A stretch of 57,484 nt of DNA, from the NCBI GenBank assembly GCA_020199995.1, contig JAIVJM010000003.1, positions 1-57,484 on the forward strand. The letters are read 5' to 3'. Under the pieces are notes generated by a model. The model saw only the letters and a list, made by a program, of their open reading frames with translations, was not told where the DNA came from and did no database searches. How positions within the stretch are numbered: the first letter of the stretch is position 1; each line of letters begins with the position of its first letter. Positions 7,344 to 16,612 of the stretch are shown here, piece after piece. The DNA comes from Acidobacteriota bacterium (GTDB lineage: Bacteria; Acidobacteriota; Blastocatellia; Pyrinomonadales; Pyrinomonadaceae). The translations under genes and the position numbers were made by a program.

Positions 7344-9044
7344 CTAGAGCTCGACGCCGCGGAACTTTTCGACCTTCTTCGACGCGGGCTTGACCATCAC
7401 GGCGTCGTCCTGCTCGCGACGGTCGCGCGCCGCGTCGGTGTGCCAGTCCGCCCACTCGGAAGGGGCGTCGAAGGTCTCGCCGCCGTGGCGCGTGATGCGC
7501 TCTCTGACGCGGCACATGACGGGCGTGTTGACGCCGACGCCGGAGATGACCGCCTGACCCTTCGTGAGCGCGGGCAGCTCCTGCAACATCTGGCGGCCCG
7601 CGCCCTCGACCGACTTCGCCACCGTGTCCTGATCGACGGGGTTGACGATGCGCATGATGACCTGCGTCATGCACTGCGAGAGCACGTCCTGATCGAGCTT
7701 GCCCGGTCGCTGCGTAATCAACCCGATGCCGACGCCGAACTTGCGCCCCTCCGAAAGGATCTGCTTCAGGATGTTCGTCGAGACGACGGTCGCGCCCGCG
7801 GGCGCGAAGCGGTGCGCCTCCTCGAGGAGCGCGAAGACGGGGTAGGGCAGATGAGCGTCGGACGCCGCGTCCGCCTCGCCGCGCACGGTCGAGACCCGCG
7901 CCTTGTTGACGCGGCGCAGGAGCGTGGCGACGATCACCTGCTGCTCGTTCTGCTCGATGTCGGAGAGCTGGAGCACGGTGCAGCGACCCGGTCGGAACAA
8001 GTCCTTGAGCGGGATGTGCTCGTTGTCGGAGAAGATGCCGTTCGCCCTGTCGAAGCGTGAATCGAGCCGCCACAGCAGCCCCTCGACCGAACTCGCGTTC
8101 GACGACTCGCTCCGCTCGCTGCCCTCGTACTTCTGCTCGACCACCGCGTCGCGCAGATCGTGATAGCCCCACAGCTGGCGCTCGCCTGAGACGCGCGACA
8201 TGAGAGTGCGGTACGCCTGCGAGAGGATGTGCAGCATCTTCTCCGAAGTGCCTTCGGGCAGCAGGTACTTGATGTCGGCTTCCGTCAGCGAGGAGAAGCG
8301 CACGCGCACGCGCTCCGGCGTGAAGAGTTTCACCTCCGGTCTGTACGCGCCCTCGCTGAAGCGCGGATCGGTCTCGATTGAAGAGAGCGTGCCGTACTCG
8401 CCGTGCGGATCGACGATCAGGACGGCGGCGCGGTTGTGCGGCATCATCAGCTCTTCGACGATGACGCCCGCCGTGTACGACTTGCCCGATCCCGTCGAAG
8501 CGAGTATGGCGAGGTGCGTCGAGACCACGTCCTTGACCGAGAGCACGACCGGCACCTCGTTCGCGTCGCGCGTCAAGAGACTCCCGACGTGAGCCGAGCC
8601 CTGATCGCCGACGCGCTTCGGGCTCAGCACCGACGAGAGGGTTTCCGAGGAGGCGAGGTAGACGGCGTCGCCCGCGCCGGGCGGGATGCGCGGGTTGACG
8701 AAGTCGTTCAGGCGGCGGCTGAAGTAGCCGATTGCCTCGACCGTGATCTCGTACAGCTCGCAGCCCTCGCCTTCGAGCCCGATGAGCGAGGAGACGACCG
8801 CCGGGGGCGTTTCCGGGTCGGAGAGGAAGGCGTCCGGCAGGTTGCGCACCAAGCGGCGCGAGGTGACGTTGCCGAGGATGCGCCGCTCCTCTTCCGAGTC
8901 GCGCGCGACGTAATAGACGAACTCGCCGATGCGCGCGCGCCGGTTGTCGGTCGTGATGAAGAGGAACTCGTGGGGTCGCTCGCCCGGACCCTTGACGGTC
9001 CCGACGAGCGGGTCTTCTTCGGCGGCGTTCTGTTTCGGGCTCAT
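7344..9044 (-). CDS. herA: HerA-type hexameric ATPase/DNA translocase (DUF87)
   Basis: The 566-residue P-loop ATPase has an N-terminal beta-barrel (HAS-barrel-like, about 1-150). Walker A lies at about 183-190 (STGSGKS), followed by VLIVDPHGEYG. Walker B lies at about 403-411 (VFALLEEAHRFAP), and downstream come ILSEGRKFGVGIGLITQRP and SQCMTQVIMRI. These are hallmarks of HerA/FtsK-superfamily translocases, which usually pair with the nuclease NurA in end resection. No nurA or other repair gene is adjacent. Related DUF87 ATPases also occur in defence systems, but nothing here indicates that. It is followed only by its own short promoter region and is separate from the polysaccharide function. 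Confidence 0.9.
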   Translation of the reverse strand: MSPKQNAAEEDPLVGTVKGPGERPHEFLFITTDNRRARIGEFVYYVARDSEEERRILGNVTSRRLVRNLPDAFLSDPETPPAVVSSLIGLEGEGCELYEITVEAIGYFSRRLNDFVNPRIPPGAGDAVYLASSETLSSVLSPKRVGDQGSAHVGSLLTRDANEVPVVLSVKDVVSTHLAILASTGSGKSYTAGVIVEELMMPHNRAAVLIVDPHGEYGTLSSIETDPRFSEGAYRPEVKLFTPERVRVRFSSLTEADIKYLLPEGTSEKMLHILSQAYRTLMSRVSGERQLWGYHDLRDAVVEQKYEGSERSESSNASSVEGLLWRLDSRFDRANGIFSDNEHIPLKDLFRPGRCTVLQLSDIEQNEQQVIVATLLRRVNKARVSTVRGEADAASDAHLPYPVFALLEEAHRFAPAGATVVSTNILKQILSEGRKFGVGIGLITQRPGKLDQDVLSQCMTQVIMRIVNPVDQDTVAKSVEGAGRQMLQELPALTKGQAVISGVGVNTPVMCRVRERITRHGGETFDAPSEWADWHTDAARDRREQDDAVMVKPASKKVEKFRGVEL

Positions 9045-9098
9045 GCGCGGGGTTCAGTCGATCAGGTTTACGTGCGCGCAGTCGGCAGTTGCGGCGCG

Positions 9099-9107
9099 AG
9101 TATAGCA
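9099..9107 (-). promoter_or_regulatory. Possible extended -10 promoter for herA
   Basis: On the minus strand TGCTATACT is an extended -10 element (TG-n-TATACT) about 55 nt upstream of the herA ATG, in the 72-nt gap after the glycosyltransferase stop. No good -35 is present. It suggests herA is not purely a read-through gene of the polysaccharide run. Confidence 0.35.
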
Positions 9108-9116
9108 CGCGGCGCG

Positions 9117-10082
9117 TCACTCGGTGCGCGCGGCTTTCGCCGTCGGGTTCGCTAGGCGCGCCACCGAATCGGGGAAACCCCCGAAGCGCCTCAGCAGGAA
9201 GTCGCGCCATGCGAGCAGCATGACCCGGCTGTGCAGGCTGGAGATGTGCCGCCCACCGGGCGGCAGCCCCGCCGCGTTCAGCGCGTTCCAGACGAATTCC
9301 TTGACGAGGTAGCGCGCCGATCTCCAGCGCTCGCGGCGCGGGAGGTTCTCGCGCATCCAGAGCAGGCGGTTGCGCGCCATCAGGTAGGCTGAGATGAGAC
9401 CAGGGGTCGAGCGCGAGACCTTATGCGAGATCGACACGGTCGGCACGACGTAGCATTCGAAACCCGCATTCTTCATCCGCGCGCACCAGTCCGCCTCGTC
9501 ATAGTAGGCGAAGTATCGCTCGTCCATTAACCCCACCCGCCGCAGCACCGTGGCGGGCACGAGCAGGCAACAGCCGCAGGCGTAGGTGGTCGGGTACGGC
9601 TCGCGCGCGCGCAGCTCCGTGCGCGGTTGATCTTCGAGCAGGTGGCGGAAGCCCGCCGTCTCCGGCTCCCACGCCGCGCCCGCGTACCAGATTAAATCTT
9701 CTTCGGGGTGGCGGAGGATCAGCGGGCTGACCGCACCGACGCGTTCGAGTCGCGCCGACTGGGCGATCAGGTCGGAGACGAAGTTGGGCGGCGAGACCGT
9801 GTCGTTGTTGAGGACGAGGACGTAGTCCGCGCCCGCGTCGAGCGCGCTCCGGATGCCGACGTTGTTGCCGCCGCAGAAGCCGAGGTTCGCGCCTTGCGGG
9901 AGGACTTCGACTTCCGGGTACTCGCGCCGCACGGTCTCCGCTTCGACCTCCGCCGAGCCGTTGTCGACCACCCACACCTTCAACGCCGGGTAGTCCTGGC
10001 GCCGTAACGCGGCTAAGCATTCGAGCGTGTCGGGCAGCCCGTTCCAGTTGAGGATGATGACGTGAACCGAAGGCGTGCTCAT
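9117..10082 (-). CDS. GT2 glycosyltransferase, rhamnosyltransferase-like
   Basis: The 321-residue GT-A fold enzyme starts VHVIILNWNGLPDTLECL and contains VVDNGS, GANLGFCGGNN and the metal-binding VLVLNNDT. The acceptor and catalytic region reads YFAYYDEADWCARM. This signature is typical of GT2 rhamnosyl- and galactofuranosyl-type transferases that act at the cytoplasmic membrane. The ATG at 10082 is preferred to an in-frame TTG one codon earlier. It is the most distal transferase of the minus-strand polysaccharide run. The exact donor is unknown; dTDP-rhamnose is plausible because rfbB/C/D are present. Confidence 0.9.
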   Translation of the reverse strand: MSTPSVHVIILNWNGLPDTLECLAALRRQDYPALKVWVVDNGSAEVEAETVRREYPEVEVLPQGANLGFCGGNNVGIRSALDAGADYVLVLNNDTVSPPNFVSDLIAQSARLERVGAVSPLILRHPEEDLIWYAGAAWEPETAGFRHLLEDQPRTELRAREPYPTTYACGCCLLVPATVLRRVGLMDERYFAYYDEADWCARMKNAGFECYVVPTVSISHKVSRSTPGLISAYLMARNRLLWMRENLPRRERWRSARYLVKEFVWNALNAAGLPPGGRHISSLHSRVMLLAWRDFLLRRFGGFPDSVARLANPTAKAARTE

Positions 10083-10110
10083 CAATGCTCGGTTGCGATC
10101 GCGCCGCGCG

Positions 10111-11217
10111 CTACCTCACCGCCTCGACGTGCAACTCGTCGCCGAGCAACAGCCCGGCGGGGCGCGCGGCGCGGATGAGGACGTTCTGAAACTTCGCGCG
10201 GGCGGCGGCGGCGCGCGGGCTGTAGGTCTCGCCCATCTCTGCGGCGCGGAAGCGGAGGCTCTCTTCGACGTAGTAGCGCGTGCCGCCCCGCGTCGTCGCC
10301 GCGGCGACGACACGCAAGCCGGCTTCGCCGAGCGCGCGCGTGAGGGAGCGGCGGTTGAACAGGTAGAGGTGGCGGGGCGCTTCGACACCGCGCCAGTATC
10401 GCCCCGCCGCGCGGCGCGTGAGGCTGTCGAAGTTCGGGGTGCGGAGCATCAGTCGCCCGCCCGCCCTGAGCACGCGGCGCACCTCGCGCAACGTGGCGAC
10501 CGGGTCGGGCAAATGCTCGATGACGTGGAACATCGAGACGAAATCAAAACTCCCGTCCTCGAAGCGCGCGTCTTCGAGCGTCGAGACGAGCACGCGCAAG
10601 CCGTGGCACTCGGCGGCGTTACGCGCCGCCACCTCGTCGAACTCCACGCCCGTCACGTCCCAGCCGAGCCGCGCCAGCGTCGCCGCGAAGACACCGTTGC
10701 CAGTGCCGATGTCGAGCGCCTTCCCTTCGCCGCTGAACCGCGGCAGACCGCCCCCCGCGCCCCCGCCCAGCCCGCAGCGCGCGCGGCTGCGGATGGCGGG
10801 CAGCAAGTCGAGGGCGCGCGCCGCAAGGGTGAGCGCCCCACTCGCGGGCGCGAGGTGCTCGTAGCCGTACTTGTGCGCGAGGACGCCGCCGCGTATCCAC
10901 TTCGTCGCGCCGCCCCATTCGCCGGTGAAGCTCGCGGGCAGCGTCTCGGTCTCGTGGGTGTGATAGCCGTCGTAGCATTCGGGGAGGTCGGCGGCGATCA
11001 CCATCGGGTCTTGATAGACGAGCGCGCAGGCCTCGCATTGGACGTAACGAAAGGTCTGCTCCCTCGACGGATCGAGACAATCCCTGACGCGGTCGAACAC
11101 CAACCTGCGACCGCCGCCCCCGCACAGGGGGCAGTCCCTTACAGCCTCTAACCGGACGCCGCCATGCGCCCACGGCTCGGACGGCGCGTGCGGTTCGGCG
11201 GAAGGTTGGTTCGTCAT
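10111..11217 (-). CDS. Class I SAM methyltransferase with N-terminal zinc-ribbon-like motif
   Basis: The 368-residue protein begins with a Cys-rich segment, CPLCGG then CEACALVYQDP, as in the sugar or aglycone methyltransferases of polysaccharide clusters. The SAM-binding site is LDIGTGNGVFAATLARLGWDV followed by GVEFD. The motif-III region is VSMFHVIEHLPDP, then LRAGGRLMLRTPN. A Gly/Arg-rich low-complexity insert (about 140-160) precedes the SAM fold. It most likely O-methylates or C-methylates a sugar in the glycan. Start chosen at ATG 11217; an ATG two codons upstream and a GTG at 11253 are possible. Confidence 0.85.
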   Translation of the reverse strand: MTNQPSAEPHAPSEPWAHGGVRLEAVRDCPLCGGGGRRLVFDRVRDCLDPSREQTFRYVQCEACALVYQDPMVIAADLPECYDGYHTHETETLPASFTGEWGGATKWIRGGVLAHKYGYEHLAPASGALTLAARALDLLPAIRSRARCGLGGGAGGGLPRFSGEGKALDIGTGNGVFAATLARLGWDVTGVEFDEVAARNAAECHGLRVLVSTLEDARFEDGSFDFVSMFHVIEHLPDPVATLREVRRVLRAGGRLMLRTPNFDSLTRRAAGRYWRGVEAPRHLYLFNRRSLTRALGEAGLRVVAAATTRGGTRYYVEESLRFRAAEMGETYSPRAAAARAKFQNVLIRAARPAGLLLGDELHVEAVR

Positions 11218-11249
11218 GACCATCTCTTGCGAGTTTAACACGCGGCGGC

Positions 11250-12294
11250 TCACGCGCAGTCTTCCAGCATGTCGCGCAGGAAAACTTCTAAGCCGCGGCG
11301 CGGAGACCAGCCCAGCTCCGCGCGCGCGCGCGACGAATCGACCTCGATGACGAGCGGATCGGCGGGGCGCAGAAGCGACGCGTCGACGGCGACGGCGAGC
11401 CCGCCGCCTTCGCTAAAGCGCGCCGACCACTCACGCGGGTCGTCGCCTTCGAGCCGCCACGCGAGCCCGAAGCCCGCGATGCGGAACGCCTCGTCAACCA
11501 GCTCCCAGACCGCGTGGCTCCGCCCCGTGCCGAGCACATAGTCGCGGTAGAGGGCGCCCGCGTCGCCGCGGTTCTCGAACCCTTCGCCGCCCGGCGCGGC
11601 GGCTCTCACGCTGGTCTGCCTGATGATGAGCTGCATGCCGGCGACGTAGTCGGGCGCGAAGCCCCAGTCGCGCCTGATCTTCAGGTTGCCCATCAGGAGC
11701 GGGGGCTGCGCGCTTCGTCCGGCGCCCGGCAGGCCCCGCAGCGCGCGCACGTGATCGACGATCTTGCGCGAGAGGAAGGGCGTGGGTCGGCGGCGCGACT
11801 CGTGGTTCGAGAGGATGCCGCAGGCGACGCGGAGATCGTACGCCTCGCGGTACGAGCGGCAGAGCAGGTGCGCCGCCGCCTTCGCGCTCGCGTAAGGGCT
11901 CTGCGGGTTGAGCGCGGAGGATTCGTCGTAGCGAATTACCCCTGCGCCCGACGCGCCGAACATGTCCGTGGATGAAGCCTGGTAGAAGCGCGTCAGCGGG
12001 CTTTGCAGCCGCATGGCTTCGAGCATGCCGGCGATGAAGTCGGCGTTCGTCGCCCACGTCCGCAGAGGCTCGGAGAAGGATCGCGAGACGCTCGACTGAC
12101 CCGCGAGGTTATAGACCTCCGCCGGGCGCACACGCCCGACGAGATCGAAGAGCGGCGCGGGCTCCGTCAGCTCGACCGCGTGAATTTTCAGGCGACCGCC
12201 AGACGAGTGCGCGAGGGCGTCGAGCGAGGCGGGGCGGCGCGTCGTCGCGTGAACCTCCCAGCCTTCGGCGAGCAGGCGCTCGGTCAGGTAGTAG
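11250..12294 (-). pseudogene. GDP-mannose 4,6-dehydratase-like, 5'-truncated
   Basis: The reading frame keeps most of a Gmd-family SDR: AEVYNLAGQSSVSRSF, FYQASSTDMFG, YASAKAAAHL (the YxxxK catalytic pair), CGILSNHESRRR and a C-terminus ending LGWSPRRGLEVFLRDMLEDC. Homology begins abruptly at YYLTERLLAEGWEVHATTR, near 12293. The N-terminal glycine-rich NAD(P) loop (GITGQDGSY in relatives) is missing, and the upstream sequence is the end of a glycosyltransferase in another frame. Without that loop the protein should not bind cofactor. I infer a deletion fused the two genes. The intact NHES site shows the uninterrupted form of the place where the intein sits in gmd at 50.3 kb. Confidence 0.75.
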
Positions 12295-13111
12295 CGGCTT
12301 CGCGATTGTGCACCATGTAGGGCGGGTGGCGCAGAGGGAACTCCATCGCCTCGACGGGGATATTCGCCTCGCGGCTCACCGCCTTCGTGTGCGTCGCCAT
12401 CGCGCCGAACCCGATGTTTGAAATCAGGTTGCGCTCCGGCAGGACGGCGAGCGCGTGCTGAGTCCAGCAGGCGAACGCCCACTGGTAGTCCCACGTGTTG
12501 AAACCCGCCCGCGTCTTATCGAAGATGGTGCGCCAGAGCGCGGCGACCTCCGCGTCGCCGAAGAGATCGAGGAGCCACGGCGTGTCGCGAAGGTCGTCCC
12601 AGAGTTTCATCCCCACGTCGTAGTGGCGCCAGGCCCTGCGCCACGAAGCCCAGCCCCAGATGTGCGCCATGCGCGAGAAGTAGTAGCTGTAGGGCGTGCG
12701 CCTGTGCCCGAACTGGAAGTTGTCACCGCTCACCATCATCACGCGTTCGTCTTCGCGGAAGCGTTCGAGGATCTCCTCGCAGAAGGGGAAGAAGGAGGGG
12801 TGCGGCACGCAGTCGTCTTCGAGGATGATCGCCTCCTCGACCTGCTCGAAGACCCACGTGATGCCGCTCGCGACGCGGCGGCGGCAGCCGAGGTTAACAT
12901 CGGAGAAGTTCTCCAGCACCTCGCAGTCCCAGTCGACGCGCTCGACGACGGCGCGCGTCTGCTCGCACGCCTCGCGCTCGCCGGGGCGACCATCGCGCGC
13001 GCCGTCGGCGACGACGAGGAGCTTCTCCGGGCGCGCGCGCGCGATCTCCGCGAAGACGCGCGCGGTCACTTCGGGGCGGTTGAAGATGATGAAGGCGACG
13101 GGCGTCCGCAA
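12284..13111 (-). CDS. Glycosyltransferase (GT-A fold), 3' end probably altered
   Basis: The 275-residue protein starts TPVAFIIFNRPEVTARVFAEI and has NLGCRRRVASGI, AIILEDDCVPHPSF (DxD-like EDD), WGWASWRRAW and NTWDYQWAF. This is the family of glycosyltransferases that act on nucleotide-sugar donors in O-antigen loci. The start is a TTG at 13111, placed 2 nt after the upstream methyltransferase stop with GGAGG about 13 nt before it. No ATG is available, and longer readings upstream lie antisense to or out of frame with that gene. The C-terminus (RHPPYMVHNREAATT) stops exactly where the truncated dehydratase begins, so the last residues are probably junction-encoded. Confidence 0.8.
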   Translation of the reverse strand: MRTPVAFIIFNRPEVTARVFAEIARARPEKLLVVADGARDGRPGEREACEQTRAVVERVDWDCEVLENFSDVNLGCRRRVASGITWVFEQVEEAIILEDDCVPHPSFFPFCEEILERFREDERVMMVSGDNFQFGHRRTPYSYYFSRMAHIWGWASWRRAWRHYDVGMKLWDDLRDTPWLLDLFGDAEVAALWRTIFDKTRAGFNTWDYQWAFACWTQHALAVLPERNLISNIGFGAMATHTKAVSREANIPVEAMEFPLRHPPYMVHNREAATT

Positions 13112-13113
13112 GA

Positions 13114-13821
13114 CTATTTGACCGCCTCCACGTACAGGCTCTCGAAGGCTCTGCCCTCCGAGTCGATGCCGCGCATCGAGGGGTCGAGCGACTCGCCGAA
13201 CTTCTGCTCGACGACTCGGGAGAAGCCGACCTTGCGCAGGAGCAGGAGGAGCGATTCGGCGTCGTAACACCAGAGGTGCTGACCCGACTCGCGCATCATC
13301 TGGTTGACGCGATCCATCGGCGTCTCGGCGGGCTCCGTGAACTCGGGGCGGCGCAGGAACTCGCGGTCGCCCGCGTAGGAGCGCAGATAGAGACCGGCGT
13401 CCGGCGTCGAGAGTCGCAGCACGCCGCCCTCTTTGAGCGCGCGCCGGCACTCGCGCAAAAGCGTCTCCGCCGACCCGCGCGGGACGTGTTCGATGACGTG
13501 CTCGCCGAAGACGGCGGCGCAGGAGCCGTCCGCGAAGGGGAGCCCGCCGCGCAGGTCCCAGACGACGTCGATCCGCTCGCCGCGCGCGGCGTCGAGGTTG
13601 ATCCACCCCGTCAGCGCGTTCGGACCGCAGCCGATGTTGACGCGCAGATCGCGCGCGCCGCGGAGCGCGTCGAGCGTGCGCGCGGTGCGCCGGCGCGCCG
13701 CGCGGTCGTGGTAGGGCGCGGAGAGCCGGTTGGCGCGCTCGCGACCCAGCACGCCGACGAGCGCGTGCTTGAGCGAGCGCAAGGGGCTGTTCGTTCCGTC
13801 GGTCAAAACACTTTCAGACAT
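13114..13821 (-). CDS. SAM-dependent methyltransferase
   Basis: The 235-residue class I methyltransferase has the motif LRVNIGCGPNALTGWINLD, then VWDLRGGLPFADGSCAAVFGEHVIEH and ALKEGGVLRLSTPD. A conserved C-terminal block, LWCYDAESLLLLLRKVGF, follows. The VNIGCGPN...GWINLD pattern is typical of small methyltransferases in exopolysaccharide loci. Its ATG overlaps the stop of the upstream epimerase (TGATG), so the two are translationally coupled, and the following glycosyltransferase starts 2 nt after its stop. The substrate is unknown. Confidence 0.87.
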   Translation of the reverse strand: MSESVLTDGTNSPLRSLKHALVGVLGRERANRLSAPYHDRAARRRTARTLDALRGARDLRVNIGCGPNALTGWINLDAARGERIDVVWDLRGGLPFADGSCAAVFGEHVIEHVPRGSAETLLRECRRALKEGGVLRLSTPDAGLYLRSYAGDREFLRRPEFTEPAETPMDRVNQMMRESGQHLWCYDAESLLLLLRKVGFSRVVEQKFGESLDPSMRGIDSEGRAFESLYVEAVK

Positions 13822-14645
13822 CAGGCGCCCTGGCTCGCGCCGCGGGCGGCGAGGTGAGAGCGCGCGTCGGCGATGACGCGCGCGACGCCCTCGGCGAGCG
13901 AGACTTTCGGTCGCCAGTCCGGGAGCGGGTACTCGGGATCGATGATGTGCTCCGTACCTTTCGCCGCGCCGAGCTTCACCTCGGCGCCGAGCTGGCGCGC
14001 GATCTCTTCGGCGAGCTGGCGGATCGAGACCCACTCCGCGCCGGCGATGTGCGCCAGCGGCTGATCGGAGTCGACCAGCCGCGCGATCGCCTCGGCGGTG
14101 TCGGTCTTGTAGATGAAGCGCCTCCGCTCCGCGCCGTCCGTCATGCACTCGACGCGCCCGCGCGCGAGGCCGGCGAGCACGAGGTCTGTCACGACGTGGC
14201 TCTTCACGTCGGGCTCCTCCCACCCGTAGGTGTTCCACAGCCGCGCGACCTTGCCGCCGAGCTGCCGCGCCCAGTTCTCGGCTAAGAGCTTCGTGACGCC
14301 GTAGGCGTTCGGCACGACCGTGAGCTGCGTGCTCGTGAAGACGAACGGCTTGCGCGTGCGCGCGAGGGCGTCCATCACGCGCAGCGTGATCTCGGTGTTG
14401 TTCCTGTACTGCTCGTGCTGGCTGTCGGCTGCCTCGATGTACTTCGCCCCGCCCGTGTCCCACGCCAGGAACCAGACGCGATCCGCCGCGGCGAACGGCG
14501 CGTCCAGGTCGGCGCGGCGCAGGTCGCAGCCCGACTTCAGATCGAGCGACGCGACCTCGTGCCCGCGCTCGGCGAGCATCGGGGCGAGCGTCGAGCCGAT
14601 CAGCCCTTCGCCGCCGAGAATCAGTTCTCTCATCCCGTTTGTCAT
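13821..14645 (-). CDS. NAD-dependent sugar epimerase/dehydratase (extended SDR)
   Basis: The 274-residue protein opens with the Rossmann motif ELILGGEGLIGSTLAPML, and continues with FVFTSTQLTVVPNAYGVTKLLAE, which supplies the YxxxK pair, and VARLWNTYGWEE. It belongs to the extended SDR family acting on nucleotide sugars. The substrate is not clear, and its similarity to RfbB or Gmd is low. It lacks the long C-terminal domain of larger epimerases. Start either at 14645 or four codons later; the GGAG lies very close to the first ATG. It is coupled to the following methyltransferase. Confidence 0.82.
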   Translation of the reverse strand: MTNGMRELILGGEGLIGSTLAPMLAERGHEVASLDLKSGCDLRRADLDAPFAAADRVWFLAWDTGGAKYIEAADSQHEQYRNNTEITLRVMDALARTRKPFVFTSTQLTVVPNAYGVTKLLAENWARQLGGKVARLWNTYGWEEPDVKSHVVTDLVLAGLARGRVECMTDGAERRRFIYKTDTAEAIARLVDSDQPLAHIAGAEWVSIRQLAEEIARQLGAEVKLGAAKGTEHIIDPEYPLPDWRPKVSLAEGVARVIADARSHLAARGASQGA

Positions 14646-14657
14646 TCTCCTTCGTGA

Positions 14658-14783
14658 AGCTGTTAGCTAATAGCTGTTAGCTGTTAGCTATTAGCTTTTA
14701 GCCAGAACCATCAGCGAGTTCGATCAATGCGTGGGCGCACAGTCTCGGCAGACTGCTGGCTAACAGCTAACAGCTAACAGCTA
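14658..14783. repeat. Heptad repeat pair (GCTGTTA / CTAACAG), hairpin
   Basis: The left arm (about 14658-14702) has six 7-nt units of the GCTGTTA/GCTATTA type. The right arm (about 14754-14783) has the complement CTAACAG three times. A 50-nt loop lies between. The right arm reaches the stop of the broken glycosyltransferase-like gene. The same unit recurs at 55558-55604. Confidence 0.8.
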
Positions 14784-15510
14784 TTCGCTTTCCAACCGCC
14801 AGACGCGCTCGGCGAGTTGCACCTCGCGCGCGCCGCCGAGCCCCCAGTCGTCGCCGTTGTGGTAGGGCACGCCCTCGACGGTCGCCATCTCGCCGTGGTG
14901 CCCCCAAGAGCGTGAGCCGCGTCTGCTCGTTCTCGCGCCAGTTGATGTCCACGCGCTCGGTCGTCCACGCCACCCCCGTGTCGAGTGTGTCGAGCCGCGC
15001 GCCGAGCAGGCGGTTGACGGTGTCCATGCCGAGCGCGGCGTCGGCGTTGGTCGCGAGCACCCACGGCGTGCGCGCGCGCCGGATGCCGACGTTCTTGGCG
15101 TGGTATTCGAGCAGCTCGACGTGCGGGTTGCGGTTGATCGCGCGGTGCGTCTCCGCCGGCACGACGTAGGCGCGCAGATTTTTGAAGCGCTCCGTCAGAC
15201 CGTAGGCGAGCAGGTCGCGGCCGGCGGGCGGGTTCCACTCGACGAAGACGTACTCGCCGACGAGGTGGCGCATGTTCCACTCGATGGTGGCGTGGAGGCG
15301 CTGGCGGAAGTCCGCCATGTAGTCGTCGTTCCTGCCGACGGTGACGGCGGTGACGGCGGCGCGCGCGGAAGGGTCGCGCCGCGCGCGCGCCAGCGCGTAG
15401 TAGCCCGCGCCGCGCAGCGCGAACGAGGCGCGCTGCCGCAAACGCTCCAGGCGGTACGCCGCGCCGCGTATGCCGGGGATATTTCTGATGCCGCCGAGGG
15501 TCGTGCTCAT
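14781..15510 (-). pseudogene. Glycosyltransferase-like gene with out-of-frame internal deletion
   Basis: The first about 200 codons match the intact paralogue at 18428-19426: VGRNDDYMADFRQRL, EYVFVEWNPPAGRDLL, LRAYVVPAETH, NVGIRRAR and WTTERVDINWRENEQ. After about 14905 that frame turns to Arg-rich nonsense. A second frame instead resumes with SWGHHGEMATVEGVPYHN, DDWGLGG and AERVWRLESE, which matches the paralogue's tail (PYRNPPTWGL, AERVWKL). Roughly 100 residues present in the paralogue, including GCGDFMLAHRELW, are absent. So both a block and the frame were lost. Both halves look functional in origin, pointing to a recent event or an assembly error. Confidence 0.8.
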
Positions 15511-15586
15511 CTTAATTCGTTAATCCTAACGCTTCTAAAATAATTAAAAATAAATTACGTCCGTCGTCATTTGTCGTGCGCCGCAT

Positions 15587-16581
15587 TTAAAACGCCGGGT
15601 TGAGTTGTTCCAACTCCTCGGGGCGCGTCTCCGAAGGCTCGCGCCGACGATGATAGCGCAGCCGCGCAGACCACGCCTGCGCCGGTCGCTCGACGAGGCG
15701 GTAGAGCGCGTATGCCGCCGCGATGGAGACGGCGGTCGCCAGCGCGATCGCGACGAGCCGCGCGGGCAGCGACTGCGTGCCGCTCAATCTCATAAAGACG
15801 TTGAGCGCGCGCCGCCCGACGGGGCTGTGAACCAGGTAGAGCGAGTAAGAGATGTCGCCGAGGAAGCGGAAGACCCTGTAGGGCGTCCGCAGGAACAGGA
15901 TCGCGCAGACGGCGGCGAAGGCGGCGGCGGTCTGCGGCAGGCTCGTCGTGGCGAGCGCCAGCGCGGTCGAGACGGCGAGCAGCAGCGCGTACTGCTGAAG
16001 AAGAGGAAGATGAAGTAGAAGATGAACGCGGGCGGGCGGATGACGAAGGCGAGCGAGCCGAGCGCGGCGAACGAGAGCAGGCGGACGCGCGCGTCGCGGC
16101 TGAAGACGAGGGGGAAGGCGAGCCCGATGAGCAGGTAGTACTGGAACTCGATCGCCAGGGTCCAGAACACGTCGCTGAGCCACGGGTAGCCGAAGAAGAC
16201 GTTGACGTAGGCGAAGTGCAGCAGCACCTGCGGCAGCGTCACCTGAAAGACCTGATCTTTCTGGAAGGGCACGTACCACGAGAGCACGCCGAGCAGGATG
16301 ATCAGGACGACCGTGACGACGTAGGGCGGGTCGAGACGGATGACGCGCTTGAGGACGAACGTGCCGTAGTTGCGCAGCGTGTAGCCGCCGCGGTAGAGCG
16401 AGTAGGGGATGATGAAGCCGGAGATGACGAAGAAGACCTGCACGCCGAGCTGGCCGTAGAAGCTCGCCGAGCGCAGCGCGCCGGGCTCGAGCACGCGGAA
16501 GAAGTGGTGGAAGACGACCGCCAGCGCGGCGACGCCGCGCAGAAAGTCGAGCACTTCGATTCGGTTCTTCTCGTTCGCCAT
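15587..16581 (-). pseudogene. Acyltransferase 3 family (O-acetyltransferase), frameshifted
   Basis: The 5' part (16581 to about 16005) encodes an OafA/acyltransferase-3 protein: IEVLDFLRGVAALAVVFHHFF (with the catalytic-type His), VFFVISGFIIPYSL, RLDPPYVVTVVLIILL and FWTLAIEFQYYLLIGLAFPL. At FIFYFIFLFF the frame breaks. The rest of the family (LAVSTALALATT, FLGDISYSLYLVHSPVG and a final VERPAQAW) continues in another frame to 15587. The join appears to lack some 15-25 residues between two membrane helices. An intact copy would O-acetylate sugars during assembly. As read it gives no full product. Confidence 0.8.
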
Positions 16582-16612
16582 CTCGGTAGTGGATCGGGAG
16601 TCGTGGCGCCTG

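Noticed and set aside
7344-9044. HerA as part of a defence system
   Set aside because: No SIR2, nuclease or other partner is adjacent; it is flanked by a secreted protein and a glycosyltransferase.
13112-13606. N-terminal extension of the GT at 12284-13111
   Set aside because: The extension overlaps the methyltransferase at 13114-13821 in another frame and is Arg-rich without motifs; the homology starts at TPVAFIIFNRP.
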